Positions 1 through 4,981 of a DNA stretch of 9,140 nt are shown piece after piece. The notes under the pieces were generated by a model. That model was not told the origin of the DNA, searched no databases, and saw nothing but the letters and a program-made list of their open reading frames with translations. Each line of letters starts with the position of its first letter. The first letter of the stretch is position 1. The stretch lies in assembly GCA_017444045.1 (NCBI GenBank), contig JAFSXO010000054.1, positions 1 to 9,140 of the forward strand, in the 5' to 3' direction. The stretch is from a bacterium. GTDB lineage: Bacteria; Vulcanimicrobiota; Xenobia; Xenobiales; Xenobiaceae. The position numbers and the translations under genes are program-made.

Positions 1-708
1 ACGCGCCAGCGCCTGCCGCATAGACTGCACAATGACGCGCATAGGCACCGACGGCTCCGAGCAGGCCAAACAGACCATATGCACCAGCCCAGCGGCAGCA
101 ATATAGCCTAGCTCATGGCCATGAGTCACCGCCGCGGCCGCTGCGCCAGCCTTATCGGCTATATCAACCACGTACTGCTTAGTTATGCTGTCGGCATAGA
201 TATAGGCGCCGGCTCCCCAAAGACCTATGGGAGCCACGCGCATAACTCCGCCGCAGCCCTTGCTGTCATTAATCGGATGCGCCATCGTGCCCGCCTGTCC
301 GCCATACAGGGCTCCGATACAGGTATTGCCAGGAGCCCGGGACGAGTGCAGCTCGGCGACTTCATTAAGCCAGCAGTTCAGATGCTCCGGCTTTCCGCCA
401 CAGCCCTGAGTGGACAGCCAAGCCCGGTAATAATCCCAAACACAGCCGATCCAAGACTTCTCGTCATCTCCAGACAGAGCTTCAATGGCGCGCTCATCTA
501 ACAGCGCCGCGGCCGTAAACAGAGTCATCTGGGTGTCATCGGATATCAGCGCCTTGCCCGACGGGTCGCTCAGATCGTAGGCAGTTATGCCTTTAGGCCC
601 ATATTTGTGCAAAATATTATTATATTTTAAAAACTCTACAGCATAGCCCAGCGCATCGCCACAGGCTCCGCCTACTAAACAGCCTCTGAATTTATCGAGC
701 AGACGCAT
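1..708 (-). CDS. ADP-ribosylglycohydrolase family protein (partial, C-terminus beyond the left edge)
   Basis: The first 236 codons are visible and the frame is still open at base 1. The start is ATG at 708, preceded by a strong GGGGGAG ribosome binding site about 4 nt upstream. Motifs match the ADP-ribosyl-glycohydrolase (DraG/ARH-like, Crystallin J1) fold: GDALG at residues 17-21, the metal-ligand DDTQMT at 57-62, KGCGGVMRVAPIG at 150-162, and THGHE at 195-199. Family members bind two Mg ions and remove ADP-ribose from protein side chains or hydrolyse related ADP-ribose compounds. The exact substrate cannot be read here. Family proteins are usually near 300 residues, so perhaps a fifth to a quarter is missing. 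There is no signal peptide, so it should be cytoplasmic. It follows the secreted-protein gene by 112 bp on the same strand with no clear terminator between, so co-transcription is possible. No ADP-ribosyltransferase partner is visible in the window. Confidence 0.88.
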   Translation of the reverse strand, partial: MRLLDKFRGCLVGGACGDALGYAVEFLKYNNILHKYGPKGITAYDLSDPSGKALISDDTQMTLFTAAALLDERAIEALSGDDEKSWIGCVWDYYRAWLSTQGCGGKPEHLNCWLNEVAELHSSRAPGNTCIGALYGGQAGTMAHPINDSKGCGGVMRVAPIGLWGAGAYIYADSITKQYVVDIADKAGAAAAAVTHGHELGYIAAAGLVHMVCLACSEPSVPMRVIVQSMRQALAR

Positions 709-742
709 TTTACTCCCCCGCCTCAGTCAAAAAGGCCTACAA

Positions 743-757
743 CAAATATACTATTTG
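743..757. promoter_or_regulatory. AT-rich palindrome upstream of the ADP-ribosylglycohydrolase gene
   Basis: A 6+6 bp perfect inverted repeat, CAAATA-TAC-TATTTG, lies 35 bp upstream of the start codon in the intergenic gap. It also contains a TATATT that could act as a -10 box, but no matching -35 is evident. It could be a repressor operator or chance. Confidence 0.25.
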
Positions 758-820
758 CTCAGCGCCAGATTCGGCGCCCAGCCGCACCTTGCGCGAAGCA
801 TAATGCGCGCCTTCTCCAAA

Positions 821-1450
821 TCAAGGCAGCTCTAGCCAATCGCAAAGCACATAGCGGCCAGGATCGGACGGCGAACGGGTTACCGTAAAGGAATAGCGGC
901 CCTTCAGCCTGGGCACATCGTGCGGCTCCGCTTTCTTCCATTCCGCAGCATTTCCGTGCACGTTGCCGGTAAAGCCGGAAGAAGCTACATAAACATTGGC
1001 TACACCGTGCCACACTCCGTTGCCATCGGCATCCCATTCGGCGATCTGCGCAAAGGTCAAAGCCTCCCCGCTGCTTTTCGGAACGATATACAAATTATTA
1101 GTCAGCTTATACTGGCGCGACGAAGCTGCTTTGATACGGTGGCCAAAATACTTGTAAACGGCAGCCTCGACAGCTTCCTTTTTAACGCCCCAATAGCCTT
1201 CGTTCACCTTCACTAAATCATACTGACGGTTGATAAGATTGTGCCGCACGCCAAAATCTACAAAAATATCTCTGGGGATTTCATTGTTCACCACAAAGCT
1301 TTCCACCCCGGCTTCAGCAAAATTGCTAAAGAAGGTATCGAGATAGTCCCGGTCGGCAGCGCTCAAATCAGCTCGGCCTACCGCAAACGCGGGCAAGGTC
1401 AACAGAATCCCCAAAATAGACGCGAAAACAATTGACAAAAGTTTTTTCAT
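821..1450 (-). CDS. Secreted protein of unknown function (209 aa)
   Basis: I do not recognise the family. Residues 1-23 form a classical Sec signal peptide: two lysines after Met, a hydrophobic core (LLSIVFASILGILLTLP) and an AFA cleavage site just before Val24. No lipobox cysteine follows, so it should be fully exported rather than lipidated. The mature part, about 186 residues, is soluble-looking with no second membrane segment. It holds aromatic and glycine patches such as GNGVWHGVANVYV near 144-156 and a single cysteine close to the C-terminus (GRYVLCDWLELP). The region from about residue 105 on looks like a beta-rich domain, but that is inference. The start codon follows an AAAGGG about 11 nt upstream. 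The probable promoter is at 1723-1751, giving a leader of about 265 nt that contains repeat copy A. The downstream ADP-ribosylglycohydrolase gene may be co-transcribed. Confidence 0.8.
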   Translation of the reverse strand: MKKLLSIVFASILGILLTLPAFAVGRADLSAADRDYLDTFFSNFAEAGVESFVVNNEIPRDIFVDFGVRHNLINRQYDLVKVNEGYWGVKKEAVEAAVYKYFGHRIKAASSRQYKLTNNLYIVPKSSGEALTFAQIAEWDADGNGVWHGVANVYVASSGFTGNVHGNAAEWKKAEPHDVPRLKGRYSFTVTRSPSDPGRYVLCDWLELP

Positions 1451-1487
1451 ACGAGCAGCCGCCCTTTCGTTTTCTGTAAGATTTCTG

Positions 1488-1670
1488 CCAATGCCAGTTA
1501 TCTAAGGAGCATGGCATTGGTTATTGATTATTCAAGTGCGTTAGCGCTGCGTGACTGATCAGCGTTCAAGCTGGCAAACAACCTGCGCTACATCGCAATT
1601 CCCCATCAGCTGTGGCCACCCCCTCTGTCGCAGTCGCGACATCTCCCTCTGCCATCCTTTAGGGGGAGTT
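1488..1670 (-). repeat. Structured intergenic repeat, copy A
   Basis: About 183 bp, matching copy B at 2470-2654 in the same orientation and collinear with it, roughly three quarters identical by eye over the best 137 bp. Shared blocks include TTAGCGCTGCGT, CCACCCCCTCTGTCGC and CTTTAGGGGG. Three inverted repeats: CCAATGCCA 1488-1496 with TGGCATTGG 1512-1520; GTCGC 1627-1631 with GCGAC 1636-1640; CTCCCTCT 1643-1650 with AGGGGGAG 1661-1668 (one G-T pair). None is followed by a T-run. If the promoter at 1723-1751 is real, the copy lies inside the leader of the secreted-protein gene. It could be a MITE- or REP-like element or a structured RNA. It occupies much of the 1451-1882 gap. Confidence 0.8.
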
Positions 1671-1722
1671 AGGATGTTAACACGTTAGCTAATCGCCAAC
1701 TCATAACCATTGCCGTCTATTA

Positions 1723-1751
1723 AGTATAACACGCAAGCGGCAGATTGATAA
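1723..1751 (-). promoter_or_regulatory. Probable sigma-A promoter for the secreted-protein gene
   Basis: On the minus strand, -35 TTATCA (1746-1751), a 17-nt spacer and -10 TATACT (1723-1728): 4/6 and 5/6 matches to consensus. Predicted start near 1716, downstream of the tRNA-Tyr terminator. The predicted leader of about 265 nt runs through repeat copy A to the start codon at 1450. Confidence 0.5.
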
Positions 1752-1845
1752 TAAAAGCTCCATATAAATATTGCCCAAACCACCGCAGAAATGCTTTAAC
1801 AGCCCAAGTGGCAAACCCACCCCGAGCCGCACCGCATATACCGCA

Positions 1846-1880
1846 AAGAAAAACAAAAAGCCCCGACTTACGCCGAGGCT
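1846..1880 (-). terminator. Rho-independent terminator of the tRNA-Ala/tRNA-Tyr unit
   Basis: A 9-bp stem (AGCCCCGAC 1859-1867 with GCCGAGGCT 1872-1880, two G-T pairs) with a 4-nt loop, followed in the minus direction by a U-rich tract TTTTTGTTTTTC. It begins 3 nt after the tRNA-Tyr CCA end, a textbook intrinsic terminator position. Confidence 0.9.
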
Positions 1881-1882
1881 TT

Positions 1883-1969
1883 TGGTGGGCAAGGAAGGAT
1901 TCGAACCTCCGTAGCGCGTAGCGCGACAGATTTACAGTCTGTTGCAATTGACCGCTCTGCCACTTACCC
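1883..1969 (-). tRNA. tRNA-Tyr (anticodon GUA)
   Basis: An 87-nt class II tRNA with a long variable arm. The acceptor stem GGGTAAG pairs with CTTGCCC (one T-G pair), followed by discriminator A and an encoded CCA (1883-1885). The anticodon stem is ACAGA/TCTGT around loop CTGTAAA, giving anticodon GTA. The variable arm carries a GCGC-TAC-GCGC hairpin, as expected of bacterial tRNA-Tyr. The T arm is GGAGG-TTCGAAT-CCTTC. It lies 38 bp downstream of tRNA-Ala and shares its promoter and the terminator just beyond it. Confidence 0.97.
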
Positions 1970-1976
1970 ACATGCC

Positions 1977-1998
1977 ACCGAAGCTATTCAGCTTCGGT
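1977..1998 (-). other. Hairpin in the spacer between tRNA-Ala and tRNA-Tyr
   Basis: A perfect 9-bp stem, ACCGAAGCT with AGCTTCGGT, closed by a 4-nt loop, fills most of the 38-bp spacer. No T-run follows on the minus strand, so it is not a terminator. A role in separating or processing the tRNA precursors is an inference. Confidence 0.6.
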
Positions 1999-2007
1999 CA
2001 GCTTATT

Positions 2008-2083
2008 TGGTGGAGCTAGTGGGACTCGAACCCACGACCCCTTGCATGCCATGCAAGTGCTCTTCCAGCTGAGCTATAACCCC
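2008..2083 (-). tRNA. tRNA-Ala (anticodon GGC)
   Basis: A 76-nt tRNA. The acceptor GGGGTTA pairs with TAGCTCC and includes the G3-U70 wobble, the identity element of tRNA-Ala. D stem GCTC/GAGC; anticodon stem CTTGC/GCAAG around ATGGCAT, giving anticodon GGC for codon GCC; T arm GTGGG-TTCGAGT-CCCAC; discriminator A and encoded CCA (2008-2010). First gene of a two-tRNA unit transcribed from the promoter at 2096-2124, so the primary transcript has a very short leader. Confidence 0.97.
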
Positions 2084-2095
2084 GCAACGGACAGA

Positions 2096-2124
2096 ATTAT
2101 ACAAAAAAGTCGCGGCAGTGTCAA
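2096..2124 (-). promoter_or_regulatory. Perfect-consensus promoter for tRNA-Ala/tRNA-Tyr
   Basis: On the minus strand, -35 TTGACA (2119-2124), exactly 17 nt, then -10 TATAAT (2096-2101): 12 of 12 consensus bases at optimal spacing. Predicted start near 2089, about 6 nt before the 5' end of tRNA-Ala. The spacer includes a T-run just upstream of the -10. Confidence 0.93.
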
Positions 2125-2201
2125 TAGCTACGTGTCATTTTGTTAGTTCTATTGCGCTTCGAAGGCTTATTGCGCAGCTGTTTGCGCTCGAAACGGCTTC
2201 T

Positions 2202-2242
2202 GAAATAAGCAAACGCCCTGCCGACATACCGCCGACAAGGCG
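2202..2242 (-). terminator. Probable terminator after tRNA-Thr
   Basis: A 7-bp stem (CGCCCTG 2214-2220 with CAAGGCG 2236-2242, one G-T pair) with a 15-nt loop, followed in the minus direction by the T-rich TTTGCTTATTTC. The loop is large and the T tract broken, so termination may be partial. Its position just after tRNA-Thr and before the next tRNA promoter fits. Confidence 0.5.
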
Positions 2243-2256
2243 CTCGCTTTATAGTT

Positions 2257-2332
2257 TGGAGCCTCGAACCGGACTCGAACCGGTGACCGCCCGCTTACAA
2301 GGCGGGTGCTCTACCAACTGAGCTATTGAGGC
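2257..2332 (-). tRNA. tRNA-Thr (anticodon UGU)
   Basis: A 76-nt tRNA. Anticodon stem CCCGC/GCGGG around CTTGTAA gives anticodon TGT for ACA codons. D arm GCTC-AGTTGGTA-GAGC, T arm ACCGG-TTCGAGT-CCGGT, discriminator T, encoded CCA (2257-2259). The acceptor GCCTCAA against TCGAGGC pairs at six of seven positions, with an A-C mispair at 6:67. It is a single-gene unit with its own promoter at 2343-2371. Confidence 0.95.
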
Positions 2333-2342
2333 AAGCGCTAAT

Positions 2343-2371
2343 ATTTTAACGCCTTGCCGCTAAAGTGTCAA
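2343..2371 (-). promoter_or_regulatory. Promoter for tRNA-Thr
   Basis: On the minus strand, -35 TTGACA (2366-2371), a 17-nt spacer and -10 TAAAAT (2343-2348): 11 of 12 consensus bases. Predicted start near 2336, only a few bases before the mature tRNA 5' end at 2332. Confidence 0.9.
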
Positions 2372-2469
2372 CTGATATCTCCTGCCAATATCAACGGCTT
2401 GAGCTTCAATGACCCTGGCTCTCACTTATGCATTCGCATTTGCGCAGGCGTTTTGTATTAGCGTACAGT

Positions 2470-2654
2470 CCAATGCCATTAACTTAAGAGATCAATGGCA
2501 TTACTTCTGATTATTCATGTGAGTTAGCGCTGCGTTGTATGTTAGCGTACAAGCTAGCACAGAACATGCGTTAAATCTCTATTTCCCCAACTACTGCGGC
2601 CACCCCCTCTGTCGCTGGCGCGACTTCTCCCCCTGCCATGCTTTAGGGGGGAGT
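2470..2654 (-). repeat. Structured intergenic repeat, copy B
   Basis: About 185 bp, collinear with copy A (1488-1670). Inverted repeats in the same order: AATGCCATT 2472-2480 with AATGGCATT 2494-2502; GTCGC 2611-2615 with GCGAC 2620-2624; CTCCCCC 2627-2633 with GGGGGAG 2647-2653. Stem sequences are kept while hairpin loops differ between copies (TGGC here against AGTC in A). It lies between the sigH stop and the tRNA-Thr promoter. A 9-bp direct repeat GCGTACAGT occurs at 2461-2469 and 2698-2706, on either side of it. Otherwise I see nothing in the 2333-2717 gap apart from the tRNA-Thr promoter. Confidence 0.8.
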
Positions 2655-2717
2655 CATAATGGGGATCTATTGACCATTGCTTAAATCAATGATACTGGCG
2701 TACAGTTTAGACAGCAA

Positions 2718-3419
2718 TCAGCGATCCTGATTGCCCAAGGTCTTTTCAATCTTGCGCTTAACCCGCTGCAGAGCATTGTCGATCGACTTAACATGCCGGC
2801 CATGCTCCTTAGCCATGTCCTGGTAAGACATGCCCTCTAAATACGATTTAAGCACCTTGGCCTCCAGCTCGCTGAGGTTCTGCTGGATCTTCTCCCGCAA
2901 ATCGCTGGAAAGCTCCGCGCTAATGAACAGCTCCTCGGGGTTTGAAACCTTGGTAATAGGCAAAATATCCAGCATAGTACGATCGGAATCGTCATCGTAA
3001 ATAGGCTTGTTCAAAGAAACATACTGGTTTAAAGGAATATGCTTCTGCCGAGTAGCGGTTTTAATGGCCGTAATAATCTGGCGAGTTATACAGAGCTCGG
3101 CAAAAGCCTTAAAATTAGACTTGTCTGCTCGGAAGTCTCGGATAGATTTATAAAGACCTATCATACCTTCCTGAATAATATCCTCACGATCGGCGCCGAC
3201 CAAGAAATAAGATTTCGCTTTTACGCGCACGAAATTTCTGTATTTCTGGATAAGGTACTCAGTAGCGGATATATCTCCGGATCTCGCTAACTGCACCAAC
3301 GCCTCGTCTTTCATACCTCCCATCAGCTTAGCTATATCTTCACCGGAATTACTGGTGTTGGCAGCAGAATTGTTCAGCACCAGATCGGAAGGATCCATCA
3401 TCGACATGGATACGGACAT
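2718..3419 (-). CDS. sigH: RNA polymerase sigma factor SigH (sporulation/stationary-phase sigma-H)
   Basis: It directs RNA polymerase core to sigma-H promoters; in Bacillus-type bacteria these control entry into sporulation, competence and stationary phase. Near-diagnostic sequence is present: YRNFVRVKAKSYFLVGADRE and DIIQEGMIGLYKSIRDF (region 2 core binding), AFAELCITRQIITAIKTATR and QKHIPLN (regions 2.3-2.4, -10 melting and recognition), ESDRT-like DDSDRTMLDILP linker, and a C-terminal region 4 helix-turn-helix with GRHVKSIDNALQRVKRKIE. The visible frame opens at 3437 with a Met-rich start (Met at 1, 2, 5, 7, 11, 13 and 14). I chose the seventh codon (3419, 233 aa) because only it has an AGGG at good spacing (8 nt); 3437 has no Shine-Dalgarno. 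The gene has its own promoter and a structured leader upstream, and lies downstream of a SigH-like paralogue. Confidence 0.93.
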   Translation of the reverse strand: MSVSMSMMDPSDLVLNNSAANTSNSGEDIAKLMGGMKDEALVQLARSGDISATEYLIQKYRNFVRVKAKSYFLVGADREDIIQEGMIGLYKSIRDFRADKSNFKAFAELCITRQIITAIKTATRQKHIPLNQYVSLNKPIYDDDSDRTMLDILPITKVSNPEELFISAELSSDLREKIQQNLSELEAKVLKSYLEGMSYQDMAKEHGRHVKSIDNALQRVKRKIEKTLGNQDR

Positions 3420-3450
3420 GGACATTACCCTCATCATCTACAGATTCGGC

Positions 3451-3547
3451 GGCAGCAGACAAACACGCACTGCCACCTCTGGAAACTTGGCGGTTACAAT
3501 TCACCGACCACCTGCCTCACAAACAAACCGCCCTAAAACGTTTCCAG
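3451..3547 (-). promoter_or_regulatory. Structured sigH mRNA leader (nested long stem plus a second hairpin)
   Basis: Reading the minus strand as RNA, the first structure is a two-part stem: outer 8 bp CTGGAAAC (3540-3547) with GTTTCCAG (3479-3486), then inner 7 bp GGCGGTT (3526-3532) with AACCGCC (3489-3495), with a loop of about 30 nt and an internal loop of 7 against 2 nt. One base further on is a second hairpin: GGTGGCAG (3470-3477) with CTGCTGCC (3451-3458), 8 bp including two G-T pairs, loop 11 nt. The structure sits between the predicted transcription start near 3574 and the ribosome binding site near 3430. A role in control of sigH translation or RNA stability is inferred; it matches no riboswitch class I know. 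Confidence 0.55.
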
Positions 3548-3580
3548 CAATCGTTGTCAAAAAATAATTTTTACAAAAGA

Positions 3581-3609
3581 AGGATACCACACTATTCGCA
3601 AAGAATCAA
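3581..3609 (-). promoter_or_regulatory. Probable sigH promoter
   Basis: On the minus strand, -35 TTGATT (3604-3609), a 17-nt spacer, -10 TATCCT (3581-3586) preceded by TGG, an extended -10. Predicted start near 3574. A TTGACA at 3555-3560 is also present but has only a poor -10 (TTTTAG at 16 nt) and would start inside the leader stem, so I prefer the first. Confidence 0.5.
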
Positions 3610-3628
3610 CAGAGATTAGCATAGTTAG

Positions 3629-3649
3629 TAGAATTTTTTGGAAATTCTA
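3629..3649. promoter_or_regulatory. AT-rich palindrome upstream of the sigH promoter
   Basis: A perfect 8+8 bp inverted repeat, TAGAATTT with AAATTCTA around a 5-bp centre. It is centred about 65 bp upstream of the predicted sigH start, just behind the -35, where activators or repressors often bind. It could instead be a weak hairpin in the 3' region of the paralogue's transcript. It is too A+T rich and lacks a clear U tract for a good terminator. Confidence 0.35.
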
Positions 3650-3700
3650 TACGCTGTTTCTATGGCATTTCTTCGCTAGGCCATTTTCATTGTTCAGACA

Positions 3701-4285
3701 TTATGAGCTGACAATAATCTCAAGCTTGCGCTTAATGCGGCACAGCGCATTGTCTATAGACTTTACAGGGCGCTGCAGAGTTTCCGCTATTTCCTGATAA
3801 GAGCGGCCTTCGCTATATAGCACAAACACTTCTCTTTCCAGCTCGCTGAGCACTTCGGGCAGTTTTTCCCTCACCGGATCGGGGATGCCGTCCAGCGGCT
3901 GCCCCCAGCCGCTGCCGACACTCTCAGGAACACTGTCAGACTCTGAGCTATCATCCGCTCCCTGCTCTAGCTCAGCCGTGAGATCGGACTGCTTCGGCAA
4001 TGCTTCGCTGAGCCTGCGGGCCGCCCATTCGCCAAACGAAAGCGCTCCGGAGCTGTCATAGCTGCGCACTGCCCAGAACAGACATTCAAAGCCAGCAAAA
4101 AGCGCCTCATCGCGAGCCGCCCCCCGCAGTGGAGCGGCCTTTACCAGCACGAAAGGCTTATAGCGGCGCACCAGAGCAATCCAAGCTGCTTCACTGCCTG
4201 AATTGGCCTGCTTCGCCAAGGCCTCGTCGCTGCGAAACTCAAGACACCGTGCTTCTTCACCTGCTTTGCTATGATGAACCGCCAT
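3701..4285 (-). CDS. Degenerate SigH-like sigma factor paralogue
   Basis: A 194-residue protein. The C-terminal third (about 146-189, LSELEREVFVLYSEGRSYQE then IAETLQRPVKSIDNALCRIK) is a full region 4 helix-turn-helix, very close to SigH of this window and of Bacillus. Residues 18-76 align with SigH region 1.2/2 (SDEALAKQANSG, RYKPFVLVKA, FECLFWAVRSYD), but the GADREDIIQEGMIGLYKSI core-binding segment is strongly changed. The region 2.3-2.4 stretch (TRQIITAIKTATRQKHIPLN in SigH) is replaced by RRLSEALPKQSDLTAELEQG and a long acidic, serine-rich linker (about 105-135). It probably keeps -35-type DNA binding but may not melt promoters normally. It may be a divergent sigma, a modulator of SigH, or a decaying copy. 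The start ATG (4285) has GGAGA about 10 nt upstream, inside the peptidase gene; the gap to the peptidase stop is 4 nt, so the genes are translationally close. Confidence 0.8.
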   Translation of the reverse strand: MAVHHSKAGEEARCLEFRSDEALAKQANSGSEAAWIALVRRYKPFVLVKAAPLRGAARDEALFAGFECLFWAVRSYDSSGALSFGEWAARRLSEALPKQSDLTAELEQGADDSSESDSVPESVGSGWGQPLDGIPDPVREKLPEVLSELEREVFVLYSEGRSYQEIAETLQRPVKSIDNALCRIKRKLEIIVSS

Positions 4286-4289
4286 TTTA

Positions 4290-4964
4290 TTAACGTCTCC
4301 GCTTAAGCACCATAAGCAGGCGCAGAAGCTGTATCGCACTGGCCGCCACGGCAGCCACATAGGTTAGGGCCGCACTGCGCAGCATACTGCGCACGCCAGA
4401 CATCTCCGCATCGGATACGATTTCCAGCGCTTCCAGTTCCTGCAGCGCCCGCTTGCTGGCATTGAACTCAACCGGCAGGGTTACTAGCTCAAACAGCAGG
4501 GTAGCCGAAATAATCAGCACCCCCAGCCAGCCGAAGCCAAAGACGGGAAATATGGCCCCCAAAATGACTAGCACATAGGACAGCTTGTTGGCAAACATAA
4601 CCACAGGCACCAGCGAGCTACGCATACGCATAAATCCGTAGCCGTCGCGATCCTGCAGGGCATGGCCGCACTCATGAGCAGCTATAGCCACCGACGCTAC
4701 CGACTTGGCGCTATAAACGCCCTCGGACAGATTAACGGTTTTGTTTCCGCTGCCATGGGAGTAATTGTCGGACAGGAAACCAGATGCCTGGTTCACCCGT
4801 ACGTTCTCAATGCCGTTTTTCTTCAGGATCATTTGGGCTACTTCGCTTCCGGTAATGCCCTGGGCGTTGTCAACCTTAAGGTATTTGCGATAATTGTACT
4901 TTACCCAAATATCGGCAATAATAGGGATCAGCAAGATCAAAAACAACGGTATTAAATACAGCAT
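4290..4964 (-). CDS. YugP-like membrane zinc metallopeptidase
   Basis: A 224-residue membrane protein of the zinc-dependent peptidase family typified by Bacillus YugP (Zn_peptidase_2). An N-terminal membrane helix (residues 2-19) is followed by a soluble part with GITGSEVAQMIL (37-47), then SVASVAIAAHECGHALQDRD, in which HECGH (97-101) is the HExxH zinc and catalytic motif. Two hydrophobic segments lie at about 117-162, and PVEFNASKRAL (164-174) carries the probable third zinc ligand, Glu167. A last hydrophobic helix is at about 198-220, ending in KRRR, likely cytoplasmic. Substrates of this family are not well known. The start at 4964 fits the membrane helix and follows GGGA by about 9 nt; a longer frame reaching 5087 lies inside rlmB and lacks support. 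It follows rlmB by 17 bp. A membrane protease is not a usual member of the cysS-sigH cluster. Confidence 0.88.
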   Translation of the reverse strand: MLYLIPLFLILLIPIIADIWVKYNYRKYLKVDNAQGITGSEVAQMILKKNGIENVRVNQASGFLSDNYSHGSGNKTVNLSEGVYSAKSVASVAIAAHECGHALQDRDGYGFMRMRSSLVPVVMFANKLSYVLVILGAIFPVFGFGWLGVLIISATLLFELVTLPVEFNASKRALQELEALEIVSDAEMSGVRSMLRSAALTYVAAVAASAIQLLRLLMVLKRRR

Positions 4965-4981
4965 AACAGCGTCCCATCTAT

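Noticed and set aside
115..501. Plus-strand open frame (128 codons)
   Set aside because: It lies opposite the ADP-ribosylglycohydrolase gene, whose frame carries all the family motifs.
3662..3684. ATGGC/GCCAT dyad as a terminator of the SigH-like gene or a third copy of the repeat
   Set aside because: The stem is only 5 bp with no U tract, and similarity to the repeat is limited to a few bases around ATGGCATT.
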